Part shown: in pieces, positions 1 through 8,814 of the stretch
How the letters are laid out: every line of letters begins with the position of its first letter
Position numbering within the stretch: the first letter of the stretch is position 1
Assembly: GCF_020991065.1 (NCBI RefSeq)
Contig: NZ_CP087710.1
Span: forward strand, 4,030,001-4,094,000
Length of the DNA stretch: 64,000 nt
Direction: 5' to 3'
DNA from: Nocardioides okcheonensis
GTDB lineage: Bacteria; Actinomycetota; Actinomycetes; Propionibacteriales; Nocardioidaceae
Program-made: the position numbers and the translations under genes
The notes under the pieces: model-generated
What the model was told of the DNA's origin: nothing
Seen by the model: the letters and a program-made list of their open reading frames with translations, nothing else
The model's database searches: none

Positions 1-2
1 TG

Positions 3-299
3 TCGGCGCTGGCGGCGAGCGGCCAGACCGGGCGTGCGGTCCAGGCCTTCGAGGAGGCGCGGGAGCGCTACGAGGCCGATCTGGGAGTGGGGCTCGGCGC
101 GGAGACCGAGCAGCTCTACCTCCACCTGCTGCGGCCGCAGGCGACCCGCTCGGCCAGCACCGTGCCGGCCCTGATCCGGCTGCTGCGCGAGGCGCTGCAG
201 GACCAGGCCGCCCTCGACCTCGACGACCCGGTGGTCCGCGACGTCAGCCGGTTGTTGATGCCGAAGCCGGTGCCCGTGCCGGTCCCGCAGGCGGGCTGA
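3..299 (+). CDS. C-terminal end of a BTAD-domain transcriptional regulator (5' truncated)
   Basis: Only the last 98 residues are in the window; the reading frame is open from the first bases and stops with TGA at 297-299. The motif around ASGQTGRAVQAFEEARERY followed by DLGVGLGAETEQLYL resembles the end of the bacterial transcriptional activator domain, a TPR-like fold found in SARP/AfsR/EmbR-type regulators. The last 60 residues are low complexity and end in alternating Pro-Val. Neither the DNA-binding part nor any NB-ARC or AAA domain can be seen, so the subfamily is open. The next gene is convergent, with its stop codon 3 bases away. Confidence 0.6.
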   Translation, partial: SALAASGQTGRAVQAFEEARERYEADLGVGLGAETEQLYLHLLRPQATRSASTVPALIRLLREALQDQAALDLDDPVVRDVSRLLMPKPVPVPVPQAG

Positions 300-302
300 G
301 CG

Positions 303-1289
303 TCACGGGGCGGCCGACCGCAGCTTCTCCAGGAGCGGGCCGGCCGCCTCGGCGAGGAAGCGATCCTGCCCCTCGTCGCCGACCTGCACCAGCGCGACGT
401 CGGTGAAGCCGGCCTCCCAGTAGGCGGAGACGGCCTCCACGATCGCGTCGAGGTCGGGGCCGCAGGGGATCGAGCCGGCGACGTCCTCGGGGCGCACGAA
501 CTGCGTCGCGCCGGAGAACCCTGCCGGGGTGGGGAGGTCGGCGTTGACCGACCAGCCCCCGGCGAACCAGCGGAACTGCTCGTGCGCGCGGGCGACGGCG
601 GCGTCGCGGTCGGGGTCCCAGCAGATCGGGATCTGGCCGACGGCGCGGGCGGGGCCACCGATGCGCGGCGCGCCCTCGGTGGCGTTCCACGACTCGACGA
701 TCTCCGCCTTCGGCTCGACCGCGACGAGGTGGTCGGCGAGCGGGGCGAAGCGGCCGATCGCGCGGTCGCCGGCGACCGCCACGGCGATCTCGACGCCGTC
801 GTCGGGCAGGTCCCAGATCCGGGCGGAGTCGACCTGGAAGAAGTCACCGCGGTGGTCGACCAGCTCGCCGGTGTGCAGCGCCCGGATCACCTCGATCGCC
901 TCGGCGAGCATGTCCTGCCGCTCGGCCAGTGCGGGCCAGCCCTCGCCGACGACGTGCTCGTTGAGGTTCTCGCCGCTGCCGAGGCCGAGGGTGAAGCGCC
1001 CCTCGGCGAGCAGCTGCAGCGTCGCGGCCTTCTGGGCGACGACGGCCGGGTGGTAGCGCAGCGTCGGGCAGGTCACGTAGGTCATCAGGTCGACCCGCGA
1101 GGTCGCGTGGGCCACGGCGCCCAGCGTCGTCCAGGCGTGGGGCGCGTGCCCCTGCGTGGTGAGCCACGGGGAGTAGTGGTCGCTCATCACCTCGAAGTCG
1201 AAGCCCACCTCCTCCGCGGCGACGGCGTAGGAGACCAGCTCGCGCGGTCCGCTCTGCTCGGTCATCAGCGTGTACCCGAAGCGCGTCAT
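303..1289 (-). CDS. LLM-class F420-dependent oxidoreductase (G6PD-like family)
   Basis: Predicted 328-residue cytosolic TIM-barrel oxidoreductase of the luciferase-like monooxygenase class. The start MTRFGYTLMTEQ, the SDHYSPW motif near residue 36 and GLGSGENLNEHV near residue 105 are typical of the actinobacterial subfamily related to F420-dependent glucose-6-phosphate dehydrogenase. These enzymes usually use deazaflavin F420 for hydride transfer; the substrate cannot be read from the sequence. ATG at 1287-1289 was chosen because family homology starts there; the upstream open frame lacks family features. It is transcribed alone, away from the small gene at 1401. Confidence 0.85.
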   Translation of the reverse strand: MTRFGYTLMTEQSGPRELVSYAVAAEEVGFDFEVMSDHYSPWLTTQGHAPHAWTTLGAVAHATSRVDLMTYVTCPTLRYHPAVVAQKAATLQLLAEGRFTLGLGSGENLNEHVVGEGWPALAERQDMLAEAIEVIRALHTGELVDHRGDFFQVDSARIWDLPDDGVEIAVAVAGDRAIGRFAPLADHLVAVEPKAEIVESWNATEGAPRIGGPARAVGQIPICWDPDRDAAVARAHEQFRWFAGGWSVNADLPTPAGFSGATQFVRPEDVAGSIPCGPDLDAIVEAVSAYWEAGFTDVALVQVGDEGQDRFLAEAAGPLLEKLRSAAP

Positions 1290-1400
1290 GGTCTCGACGG
1301 TAGCCACGCGTCCAGCGCCGCCCATCACCCTCGCAGGTGGGCGGCGGCGTGCTCGCGCCTGCTTGGCTTGGAGCCACGACCACCCACGCAGGAGGACGAC

Positions 1401-1640
1401 ATGACGGACGCGCACGCCACCGACGCCGAGCAGGACCGCACGCAGGACCAGGAGGACCGGGAGGACCAGGGCGGCCAGGTCTCCGAGCTCGCCGAGGCCG
1501 GGGGAGCGCCGCAGCCGATCAGCGCGGGCGACTCCGTGGCCGGGCAGCCGGACCAGGAGTCCGGCGAGGTCGAGGAGGGGACCCAGGGTCCCAACGCGAT
1601 CCCCGACGACCCGACCGGCAAGCACCCGCACACCACCTGA
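1401..1640 (+). CDS. Small acidic, disordered hypothetical protein
   Basis: A 79-residue protein extremely rich in Asp, Glu, Gln and Gly, with no predicted fold, signal peptide or membrane segment. GGAGG at 1391-1395 sits 5 bases before the ATG, which supports real translation. No family was recognised; similar short acidic proteins are common in Nocardioides. It is followed 21 bases later by the SDR gene on the same strand, so the two may be co-transcribed. Function unknown. Confidence 0.6.
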   Translation: MTDAHATDAEQDRTQDQEDREDQGGQVSELAEAGGAPQPISAGDSVAGQPDQESGEVEEGTQGPNAIPDDPTGKHPHTT

Positions 1641-1661
1641 GCCGTGGGGTAGAACGGTCCC

Positions 1662-2318
1662 ATGGGAAAGCCAGTGATCCTCGTCGTGGGTGCCGGCCCG
1701 GGCGTGAGCGGGTCGGTGGCCCGCAGGTTCGCCGACGCGGGCCACGACGTCGCCCTGCTCGGCCAGGACCAGCAGGTGCTCGACGACCTGGTCGCGGACC
1801 TCGAGCCGCGCGGCGTCGCGGTGGGGCACGCGGTCGCCGACGTGACCGACGCGGCGGCTGCGACCGCCGCCGTGCGCCGCTTCGGCGAGCACACGGGTCG
1901 GATCGACGTGCTGCACTTCAACCCCAGCGCCTACCGCGAGAAGGACCCGCTCACGCTGTCGGTGCCCGAGCTGCTCGAGGACGTCGCGCTCGGCGTCGGG
2001 GCGCTGCTCACGGTCGTGCAGGCCGCCCGGCCGTACATGTCCGCGGGCGGGCGGGTCAGCGTCACCGGCAGCATGGCCGCCGACGAGCCGTGGGAGGGCG
2101 CGGCGTCGCTGGGCGTGCAGAAGGCGGGCGTGCGCAACCTCGTGCACAGCCTCGACAAGACGCTGGCCCCGGACGGCATCCGCGCCGTGTCCGTGACGGT
2201 GCGCGGCGCCCTGGCCCGGGAGGGCGCGTTCGCCCCCGACCGCGTGGCCGAGGCGGTCTTCGCCGCGGTCACCCGCGACGACGACGCTTGGACCAGCGAG
2301 GTCCCGTACGCGGGGTGA
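1662..2318 (+). CDS. SDR-family oxidoreductase-like protein lacking the catalytic Tyr
   Basis: A 218-residue Rossmann protein. The N-terminal glycine motif VVGAGPGVSGSVARRF (residues 8-23) and DVTDAAA at about 60 identify a short-chain dehydrogenase/reductase. The Ser of the catalytic site is present (SVTGSM), but the usual Tyr-x-x-x-Lys appears as LGVQK: Lys kept, Tyr replaced by Leu. The NNAG element is replaced by FNPSA. The protein is also shorter than the usual 240-260 residues. Such divergent SDRs may bind NAD(P) without classical catalysis; this is an inference. Start ATG at 1662. Confidence 0.75.
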   Translation: MGKPVILVVGAGPGVSGSVARRFADAGHDVALLGQDQQVLDDLVADLEPRGVAVGHAVADVTDAAAATAAVRRFGEHTGRIDVLHFNPSAYREKDPLTLSVPELLEDVALGVGALLTVVQAARPYMSAGGRVSVTGSMAADEPWEGAASLGVQKAGVRNLVHSLDKTLAPDGIRAVSVTVRGALAREGAFAPDRVAEAVFAAVTRDDDAWTSEVPYAG

Positions 2319-2364
2319 GTGGTCAGCGGCGCCCGACCGGCACGTGCGCCGACCGGGCTGGCGC

Positions 2365-4395
2365 TCACGCCTCCTTGGCGACCAGCGTCAGCACGTCGTA
2401 GGTCGCGACGGGCTCGTCGTCGGCGTTGGTGACCAGCGCGTCCCAGCGCACCTCGCCGTAGTCGGCCGAGGAGCGCGGCGTGATCTGCTTGACGGTCAGC
2501 GTGACCCGGATCGAGTCCCCGGCCTTGACGGGGGTCAGGAACCGCAGGTGGTCGACGCCGAAGTTGGCGAGCACCGGGCCCGGGGCGGGGTCGACGAACA
2601 GGCCGGCGGCCATCGACACGATGAGGTAGCCGTGGGCGACGATCCCGCCGAAGAGCGGGTTGCGCGCCGCGGCCTCGGGGTCGGTGTGGGCGTAGAAGGT
2701 GTCGCCGGTGAACTCGGCGAAGTGCTCGATGTCCTCCAGCGTGATCACCCGCGGCTCGGTGGCGACGGTGTCGCCGACGCGGAGCGTGGCGAGGGAGTGC
2801 CGGAACGGGTGCTCGGGCGTCGGGGTGCGCTGCGACCCGCGGGTCCAGCGGCCCGTGACGGCGGTCAGCATGTCGGGCGAGCCCTGGATCGCCGAGCGCT
2901 GCATGTGGTGCAGCACGCCGCGGACGCCGCCGAGCTCCTCGCCGCCGCCGGCGCGCCCGGGGCCGCCGTGGACGAGCATCGGCAGCGGCGAGCCGTGGCC
3001 GGTGGACTCGGGTGCGGCGTCGCGGTCGAGCACCAGGATGCGGCCGTGCCACGGCGCGAGGCCGAGGACGAGGGTGCGGGCGACGGCCGGGTCGTGGGTG
3101 ACGACCGACCCGACGAGCGAGCCCTTGCCGCGCGCGGCCAGCGTCACCGCCTCGTCGAGCGTGTCGTAGGACAGGACCGTCGAGACCGGCCCGAACGGCT
3201 CCACGTCGTGCGGCTCGACGGCACCGGCGCGGGCGCGCAGCAGGACCGGAGCCATGAACGCGCCGCGCTCGCCGTCGCCGAGGAAGCCGGTGGTGGACGC
3301 CGGGTCGCCGAGCAGGAGGTCGGCCGAGCTGCGCAGCGCCTCGACGGCCTTGCGGACCTCCTCGCGCTGGCCCAGCGAGGCCAGCGGACCCATCCGGACC
3401 GCCTCGTCGCCGGGGTCGCCGACGGTGATCGTCGCCAGACTGGCCCGGATCGCCTCGGTCATGTCGTCGGCCACCGCGGCGGGCACGATCACGCGCCGGA
3501 TGGCGGTGCACTTCTGGCCGGCCTTGGCGGTCATCTCGGTGACGACGCCCGTGACGAAGAGGTCCCACTCCGGGTCGCCGGCGGCGACGTCGGGGCCGAG
3601 CACCGAGCAGTTGAGCGAGTCGGCCTCGACCTGCAGGGTGACGCCGCCGTGCAGCACCGACGGGTGCTGGCGCAGGACCCCGGCGGTGTGGGCCGAGCCG
3701 GTGAAGGCGACCGAGTCCTGGACGCCGAGGTGGTCGAGCAGGTCGCCGGCCGAGCCGGACAGCAGCTGCAGCGAGCCCTCCGGGAGGATGCCGGACTCGA
3801 TGATCCGGCGCACGACCAGCTCGGTGAGGTAGGCGGTCTGGCTGGCCGGCTTCACGATCGAGGGGAGGCCCGCGACGAAGGCCGGGGCGAGCTTCTCGAG
3901 CATGCCCCAGACCGGGAAGTTGAACGCGTTGACCTGCACCGCGACACCGGGGCGCGAGGTGTAGACGTGCTGGCCCACGAAGACGCCGGTCCGGCCGAGC
4001 TGCTCGAGGTCCCCGTCGCACACCACGGTGTCGTTGGGCAGCTCGCGCCGGCTCTTGGACGAATAGCTGAACATCGTGCCGAAGCCGCCGTCGATGTCGA
4101 TCATCGAGTCGCGGCGCGTGGCGCCGGTGCGCAGCGAGACCTCGTAGAGCTCGTCCTTGAGCCCGGTGAGGTGGGCGGCGAGCTCCTTGAGCAGCAGCGC
4201 CCGCTCGTGGAAGGTCATCGACCGGATCGCCGGCCCGCCCACGGTGCGGGCGTGGTGGGTCATCGCAGCGATGTCGAGCCCGGCGCTGGAGATCCGGGCG
4301 ACCTCCTCGCCCGTGGCCGCGTCGAGGAGGGGGTCGCCCTCGGAGGAGGAGGACCACCAGCGGCCGGCGGCGTAGCTCTCGAGCAGACGGGTCAC
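2365..4395 (-). CDS. paaZ: Bifunctional oxepin-CoA hydrolase / 3-oxo-5,6-dehydrosuberyl-CoA semialdehyde dehydrogenase
   Basis: The 676-residue protein has the two-domain architecture of PaaZ (E. coli protein is 681 residues). Residues 1-520 are an aldehyde dehydrogenase: [17 protein letters not shown], the NADP-binding FTGSA region and the catalytic Cys in [10 protein letters not shown]. The last 150 residues are a MaoC-type (R)-hydratase with [11 protein letters not shown] and the active-site loop [10 protein letters not shown]. The hydratase domain opens the oxepin-CoA ring and the dehydrogenase oxidises the aldehyde. GTG at 4393-4395 gives the family N terminus ([12 protein letters not shown]). 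It is divergent from paaA across 127 bases that hold a perfect palindrome, so both arms are probably co-regulated. Confidence 0.95.
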   Translation of the reverse strand: MTRLLESYAAGRWWSSSSEGDPLLDAATGEEVARISSAGLDIAAMTHHARTVGGPAIRSMTFHERALLLKELAAHLTGLKDELYEVSLRTGATRRDSMIDIDGGFGTMFSYSSKSRRELPNDTVVCDGDLEQLGRTGVFVGQHVYTSRPGVAVQVNAFNFPVWGMLEKLAPAFVAGLPSIVKPASQTAYLTELVVRRIIESGILPEGSLQLLSGSAGDLLDHLGVQDSVAFTGSAHTAGVLRQHPSVLHGGVTLQVEADSLNCSVLGPDVAAGDPEWDLFVTGVVTEMTAKAGQKCTAIRRVIVPAAVADDMTEAIRASLATITVGDPGDEAVRMGPLASLGQREEVRKAVEALRSSADLLLGDPASTTGFLGDGERGAFMAPVLLRARAGAVEPHDVEPFGPVSTVLSYDTLDEAVTLAARGKGSLVGSVVTHDPAVARTLVLGLAPWHGRILVLDRDAAPESTGHGSPLPMLVHGGPGRAGGGEELGGVRGVLHHMQRSAIQGSPDMLTAVTGRWTRGSQRTPTPEHPFRHSLATLRVGDTVATEPRVITLEDIEHFAEFTGDTFYAHTDPEAAARNPLFGGIVAHGYLIVSMAAGLFVDPAPGPVLANFGVDHLRFLTPVKAGDSIRVTLTVKQITPRSSADYGEVRWDALVTNADDEPVATYDVLTLVAKEA

Positions 4396-4454
4396 GGGGG
4401 TCCCTTCGTCGGTACGTTCCGGGTTGTTGCGCGCCGGGGTGACGGGTGACACAC

Positions 4455-4480
4455 TAATACCAGACCGATCGGTCAGTAAA
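4455..4480. promoter_or_regulatory. Palindromic operator between paaZ and paaA
   Basis: The paaZ-paaA intergenic region contains GACCGATCGGTC at 4463-4474, a perfect 12-bp palindrome, followed by AGTAAA and preceded by an A/T-rich stretch. The half-site CGGTCAGT matches the CGGTNAGT half-site described for the TetR-type regulator PaaR of Corynebacterium, as recalled, but the spacing between half-sites is shorter here. The site could let one repressor control both divergent arms. The binding protein is inferred; the TetR gene at 8783-9412 is the local candidate. Confidence 0.55.
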
Positions 4481-4522
4481 TGTCCAGATCCTGACCTCGG
4501 AGACCACCACCGCGGAGGACCG

Positions 4523-5494
4523 ATGACCCTCACCGAGACCGCGCCCGGACCCGCCGAGTCCGAGCTGCAGAGCCACTTCGAGGCCACGGTCGCGCGCAAC
4601 GACCGGATCGAGCCGCGCGACTGGATGCCCGAGGGCTACCGGAAGACGCTGGTGCGCCAGATCGCCCAGCACGCCCACAGCGAGATCATCGGCATGCAGC
4701 CGGAGGGCAACTGGATCACCCGGGCACCCAGCCTGCGCCGCAAGGCGATCCTGCTCGCCAAGGTGCAGGACGAGGCCGGGCACGGGCTCTACCTCTACTC
4801 CGCGGCCGAGACCCTCGGCGTCTCGCGGCTCGAGCTCACCGAGCTGCTGATCGCGGGCAAGCAGAAGTACTCCTCGATCTTCAACTACCCGACGCTGTCC
4901 TACGCCGACGTCGGCACCATCGGCTGGCTGGTCGACGGCGCCGCGATCTGCAACCAGGTCCCGCTGTGCCGCACCTCCTACGGCCCCTACGGCCGCGCGA
5001 TGATCCGGGTCTGCAAGGAGGAGTCGTTCCACCAGCGCCAGGGCTACGAGCTGCTCGCCACGATGATGCGCGGCACCGACGCCCAGCGCGCGATGGTGCA
5101 GGAGTCGGTCGACCGCTTCTGGTGGCCGGCGCTGATGATGTTCGGCCCGCCCGACGACGCCTCGCCCAACACCGCGCAGTCGATGGCCTGGGGCATCAAG
5201 CGCCACACCAACGACGAGCTGCGCCAGAAGTTCGTCGACATGTCCGTGCCGCAGGCCGAGGCCCTCGGTGTCACGCTGCCCGACCCGGAGCTGCGCTGGA
5301 ACGCCGAGCGCGGCCACCACGACTTCGGCCAGCCCGACTGGGAGGAGTTCATGGAGGGCGTCAAGGGCAACGGCCCGTGCAACGCGCAGCGGATGGCCCA
5401 CCGCCGCCGCGCCCACGAGGACGGCGCCTGGGTGCGCGAGGCCGCGACCGCGTACGCCGCCCGCTCGCGCGCCGCCGGGCAGGTGTCGGCATGA
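4523..5494 (+). CDS. paaA: Ring-1,2-phenylacetyl-CoA epoxidase subunit PaaA
   Basis: Catalytic di-iron subunit (323 residues) of the multicomponent monooxygenase that converts phenylacetyl-CoA to the 1,2-epoxide. The ferritin-like bundle carries the metal ligands in [26 protein letters not shown] and [13 protein letters not shown]. The family's characteristic [17 protein letters not shown] and GPCNAQRM segments lie near the C terminus. ATG at 4523 lies behind GGAGG (4514-4518). The stop overlaps the paaB start (ATGA), showing translational coupling in paaABCDE. Confidence 0.96.
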   Translation: MTLTETAPGPAESELQSHFEATVARNDRIEPRDWMPEGYRKTLVRQIAQHAHSEIIGMQPEGNWITRAPSLRRKAILLAKVQDEAGHGLYLYSAAETLGVSRLELTELLIAGKQKYSSIFNYPTLSYADVGTIGWLVDGAAICNQVPLCRTSYGPYGRAMIRVCKEESFHQRQGYELLATMMRGTDAQRAMVQESVDRFWWPALMMFGPPDDASPNTAQSMAWGIKRHTNDELRQKFVDMSVPQAEALGVTLPDPELRWNAERGHHDFGQPDWEEFMEGVKGNGPCNAQRMAHRRRAHEDGAWVREAATAYAARSRAAGQVSA

Positions 5495-5853
5495 GCGACC
5501 TGTCCGCCGAGGGCGGCCACGGCGCCGTCCCGCTGCAGGGCGTCCCGACCGGTGAGGGCGTGACCCCGCCCGAGCCCGAGTGGCCGCTCTACGAGGTGTT
5601 CGTCCGGGGCAAGCGCGGCCTCAACCACGTCCACGTCGGCTCCCTGCACGCCGCCGACGACCGGATGGCCGTCCTCCACGCCCGCGACGTCTACACCCGC
5701 CGCAACGAGGGCGTCAGCATCTGGGTGGTCCGGGCCGACGCGATCACCGCGTCGAGCCCCGACGAGAAGGACCCGATGTTCGCCCCCAGCGGCGACAAGG
5801 TCTACCGCCACCCGACGTTCTACGAGATCGCCGCCGACGTCCCCCACATGTAA
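5491..5853 (+). CDS. paaB: Phenylacetyl-CoA epoxidase subunit PaaB
   Basis: Small structural subunit (120 residues) that helps join PaaAC heterodimers; E. coli PaaB is about 95 residues. The conserved core runs from [20 protein letters not shown] (about residue 31) through NEGVSIWVV to [15 protein letters not shown]. The first 28 residues are an extra Gly- and Pro-rich extension, common in actinobacteria. The ATG overlaps the paaA stop. A conserved PaaB core with paaA and paaC on either side leaves little doubt. Confidence 0.95.
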   Translation: MSDLSAEGGHGAVPLQGVPTGEGVTPPEPEWPLYEVFVRGKRGLNHVHVGSLHAADDRMAVLHARDVYTRRNEGVSIWVVRADAITASSPDEKDPMFAPSGDKVYRHPTFYEIAADVPHM

Positions 5854-5861
5854 GAGGTCCC

Positions 5862-6800
5862 ATGGACTCCCACATCGACACCCCGCCCGAGGACGAGCAC
5901 GACAGCGCCTACGCCGGGCTGCTCGTCAACGACGCCCACTGGGCCTTCGGCACCGACTTCGAGGACCCGCTGGCCGGGGTCGACACGACGATCCCCGACG
6001 GGGTCGACGCCGCGACGCTCGCGACCTACGCGCTGATGCTCGGCGACGACGCCCTCGTGATGTCGCACCGGATCTCCGAGTGGACCAGCAACGCGCCCGA
6101 CCTCGAGGACGACATCGCGCTGTCCAACATCGCGCTCGACCTGCTCGGCCAGGCGCGGCTGCTGCTCGCCCGCGCCGCGCGGGCAGACGAGTCGCTCCTG
6201 CCGGCGCTGCCCGACGGGGCGCCCACCCCTCCCGAGGACGCGCTCGCGTTCTTCCGCGACGCCCACCAGCTCCGCAACGTGCGGTTCGCCGAGCTCGTCA
6301 ACGGCGACTTCGCCGAGGCGACCGTCCGGGTGCTGCTCTTCTCGGTGTGGCGGCTCGCGATCCTCGAGCAGCTCCGGGGGAGCCGTGACCACGTGCTCGC
6401 CGCGGTCGCCGCCAAGGGGGTCAAGGAGGTCACCTACCACCGCGACTACGCCGCGCGCTGGTTCGTCACCCTCGCCGGCGGCACCGACGAGTCGCGGCGC
6501 CGGCTGGTCGCGGCGCTGGAGCAGCTGTGGCCGCTGTGGCCCGAGCTGTTCGACACCCACCCCGTCGAGGCGGCGGCGGCCGAGGCCGGCGTCGGCGTCG
6601 ACCCGGGCACGATCCGCGACGCGGCCGAGGCGGTGCTCGACCAGGTCCTCGACGCGTCCGGCCTCGAGCGCCCGCAGGTGCCCCGTCGCGCCGGGGTGCT
6701 CGGACGCACCGGTCGTGACGGGATGCACGGCGAGCCGCTGAGCCGGCTGCTCGCCGAGATGCAGTCGGTCGCACGGGCCCACCCGCTGGGGCAGTGGTGA
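5862..6800 (+). CDS. paaC: Phenylacetyl-CoA epoxidase subunit PaaC
   Basis: Non-catalytic ferritin-like partner of PaaA, 312 residues against about 248 in E. coli; the excess is mostly an acidic N-terminal extension (about 30 residues) and a linker. Helical motifs GDDALVMSHRISEW, SNIALDLLGQARLLL and YHRDYAARWFVTLAGGTDES are typical of the family and support the PaaA fold. It starts 8 bases after paaB with GAGG at 5854-5857, and its TGA overlaps the GTG start of paaD. Confidence 0.94.
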   Translation: MDSHIDTPPEDEHDSAYAGLLVNDAHWAFGTDFEDPLAGVDTTIPDGVDAATLATYALMLGDDALVMSHRISEWTSNAPDLEDDIALSNIALDLLGQARLLLARAARADESLLPALPDGAPTPPEDALAFFRDAHQLRNVRFAELVNGDFAEATVRVLLFSVWRLAILEQLRGSRDHVLAAVAAKGVKEVTYHRDYAARWFVTLAGGTDESRRRLVAALEQLWPLWPELFDTHPVEAAAAEAGVGVDPGTIRDAAEAVLDQVLDASGLERPQVPRRAGVLGRTGRDGMHGEPLSRLLAEMQSVARAHPLGQW

Positions 6801-7306
6801 GCGTGGCCCGCACGCTCGAGCGCGCCCGCGCCGTGGCCGGGCGGGTCACCGACCCCGAGCTGCCGATGCTGACGCTGGCCGACCTCGGCGTGCTGCGGGA
6901 CGTCGACGTGGTGGCCGACGCGCACGTGGTCGTCGACATCACCCCGACCTACTCCGGGTGCCCCGCGATGGCCGCGATGCGCGACGACCTGGTGCGTGAG
7001 CTGTCGTCGGCGGGGTTCGACCGGGTCGAGGTGCGGGTCAGCCTCGACCCCGCCTGGACGACCGACTGGATCACCCCGGCCGGGCGCGAGGCGCTCGCCG
7101 CCGCCGGCATCTCGCCCCCGGGCCCGGCGCCGCGCGCCGACGGCCCCGTCCCGCTCACGCTGCTGCCCACGGCGCGCCAGGTGCGCTGCCCCCGGTGCGA
7201 CTCGCCCGCGACCGAGCTGGTCTCGGAGTTCGGGTCGACGGCCTGCAAGGCGCAGTACCGCTGCACGACCTGCCTCGAGCCGTTCGACCACCTCAAGGAG
7301 ATCTGA
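6797..7306 (+). CDS. paaD: Phenylacetyl-CoA epoxidase accessory protein PaaD
   Basis: A 169-residue MIP18/DUF59-family protein thought to help iron-sulfur assembly for the epoxidase. The DUF59 part includes VTDPELPMLTLADLGVLRDV and the conserved TPTYSGCP motif with its reactive Cys. A zinc-ribbon-like C terminus follows with CPRCDSPATELVSEFGST and a second Cys pair in CTTC. GTG at 6797 overlaps the paaC stop (GTGA); another GTG lies one codon upstream. It is followed by paaE 2 bases later. Confidence 0.94.
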   Translation: MSVARTLERARAVAGRVTDPELPMLTLADLGVLRDVDVVADAHVVVDITPTYSGCPAMAAMRDDLVRELSSAGFDRVEVRVSLDPAWTTDWITPAGREALAAAGISPPGPAPRADGPVPLTLLPTARQVRCPRCDSPATELVSEFGSTACKAQYRCTTCLEPFDHLKEI

Positions 7307-7308
7307 GC

Positions 7309-8358
7309 ATGGCCTTCCACGCGCTGCGGGTGCGCGACGTCGAGCGGCTGACCGACGACGCGGCCGCCGTGACCTTCGACGTGCCCGACGACCTGCGCGA
7401 GGTCTTCGACTTCGCGCCGGGGGAGTCGCTGACCCTGCGCCGCACCGTCGACGGCGTCGAGCACCGCCGGACGTACTCGATCTGCGCGCCCGCCGGCGCC
7501 GCGCCGCGCATCGGCGTGCGGGCGATCCCGGGCGGGCTGTTCTCGACGTGGCTGCTCGACGAGCTCGCGCCCGGGGAGACGGTCGAGGTGGCCGCGCCGT
7601 CCGGCGGGTTCCGCGCCGACCCCAGCCAGCCCGGGCGGCACCTCTGCATCGCGGCCGGCTCCGGCATCACGCCGATGCTCTCCATCGCCGCGTCGGTCCT
7701 GGCCCACCCCGACAGCACCGTCACCCTGCTCTACGGCAACCGCGAGACGACGTCCGTGATGTTCGCCGAGGAGCTCGGCGACCTGAAGAACCTCCACGGC
7801 CCCCGCTTCGACCTCGTCCACGTGCTGTCGCGCGAGCCGCGCGACGTCGAGCTCTTCTCCGGCCGGCTCGACGCCGACCGGCTGCGTCGGCTGCTGCCGC
7901 TCAAGGTGCCGCTCGCCTCGGTCGACCACGTGTGGCTCTGCGGGCCGCTCGGGCTGGTGCAGGACGCCCGCGCGGTGCTCGAGGAGCTCGGCGTCCCGCG
8001 GGAGAAGGTCCACTTCGAGCTGTTCTTCGTCGACGAGCCGCCGCCGCAGCTGCGCCACCCCGACCGCGTCGTCGAGGGCGTGACCAGCGACGTCACCGTC
8101 GTCCTCGACGGCCGCACGACGACCCACGCCGTCCCGCGCGACCAGACCGTGCTCGACTCCGCCCAGGCGGTCCGCAGCGACCTGCCGTTCGCGTGCAAGG
8201 GCGGGGTGTGCGGCACCTGCCGCGCGAAGGTGGTCGACGGCGACGTCGAGATGGTCCGCAACTACGCCCTCGAGCCGGAGGAGGTCGAGCAGCAGTTCGT
8301 GCTGACCTGCCAGACCTACCCGGTCAGCGAGGCCGTCACCGTCGACTTCGACGCCTAG
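7309..8358 (+). CDS. paaE: Phenylacetyl-CoA epoxidase reductase subunit PaaE
   Basis: NAD(P)H-dependent reductase (349 residues) that passes electrons to the PaaA di-iron site. Domains in order: FAD-binding barrel with RRTYSICAPAG near residue 49, NAD-binding domain with GSGITPMLSIAASVL near 120, and a C-terminal plant-type [2Fe-2S] ferredoxin domain with CKGGVCGTCRAKV and a fourth Cys in VLTCQTYP. This order matches PaaE. ATG at 7309 follows the paaD stop closely. Confidence 0.95.
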   Translation: MAFHALRVRDVERLTDDAAAVTFDVPDDLREVFDFAPGESLTLRRTVDGVEHRRTYSICAPAGAAPRIGVRAIPGGLFSTWLLDELAPGETVEVAAPSGGFRADPSQPGRHLCIAAGSGITPMLSIAASVLAHPDSTVTLLYGNRETTSVMFAEELGDLKNLHGPRFDLVHVLSREPRDVELFSGRLDADRLRRLLPLKVPLASVDHVWLCGPLGLVQDARAVLEELGVPREKVHFELFFVDEPPPQLRHPDRVVEGVTSDVTVVLDGRTTTHAVPRDQTVLDSAQAVRSDLPFACKGGVCGTCRAKVVDGDVEMVRNYALEPEEVEQQFVLTCQTYPVSEAVTVDFDA

Positions 8359-8367
8359 GCTGCCGGG

Positions 8368-8814
8368 GTGACGGACACCGGACCGACCTCGCCCGCGCTG
8401 ACCATGTGGGCGGCCGACCGCGCGAGCGCCGCCCTCGGCATGGTCGTCGACGACGTCGGCCCCGGACGCGCGCGCGTCTCGATGGTGGTGCGTCCCGACA
8501 TGGTCAACGGCTACGACATCTGCCACGGCGGGCTGGTCGCCAGCCTGGCCGACTCGGCGTTCGGGCTGGCCTGCAACTCCCACGGCACGGTGACGGTCGC
8601 CGCGTCGTTCACCATCGACCTGCTGGCCCCGAGCCGGCTGGGCCAGACGCTGCACGCCGAGGCGCGCGAGGTGTTCCTGCGCGGCCGCTCGGGGCTCTAC
8701 GACGTGACCGTGCGGGCGGACGACCCCGAGGCCGGCGAGGTCGTGGCCGAGTTCCGCGGGCGCAGCCGGTCGCTCGGCAGGCCTATCGAGCCGGATCGGC
8801 CGGCCGACGGCTGA
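8368..8814 (+). CDS. paaI: Hydroxyphenylacetyl-CoA thioesterase PaaI
   Basis: A 148-residue hot-dog thioesterase. The signature YDICHGGLVASLADSAFGLACN contains HGG and the active-site Asp of the PaaI family. PaaI removes dead-end CoA esters and so releases CoA when the phenylacetate pathway stalls. It starts (GTG) 9 bases after paaE and is the last gene of the paaABCDE-I transcript. Its 3' end overlaps the convergent TetR gene by 32 bases. Read alone the protein would be a generic hot-dog thioesterase; context gives the name. Confidence 0.88.
   Translation: MTDTGPTSPALTMWAADRASAALGMVVDDVGPGRARVSMVVRPDMVNGYDICHGGLVASLADSAFGLACNSHGTVTVAASFTIDLLAPSRLGQTLHAEAREVFLRGRSGLYDVTVRADDPEAGEVVAEFRGRSRSLGRPIEPDRPADG

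Noticed and set aside
3..299. Evidence for a secondary-metabolite cluster from the BTAD-type regulator
   Set aside because: No biosynthetic genes follow; BTAD domains also occur in unrelated regulators, and only the tail is visible.
2344..4449. Long open frame antisense to paaZ (and similar long frames antisense to many genes)
   Set aside because: Arg/Gly/Ala/Val-rich translations without domains; a usual effect of GC-rich third positions on the opposite strand.
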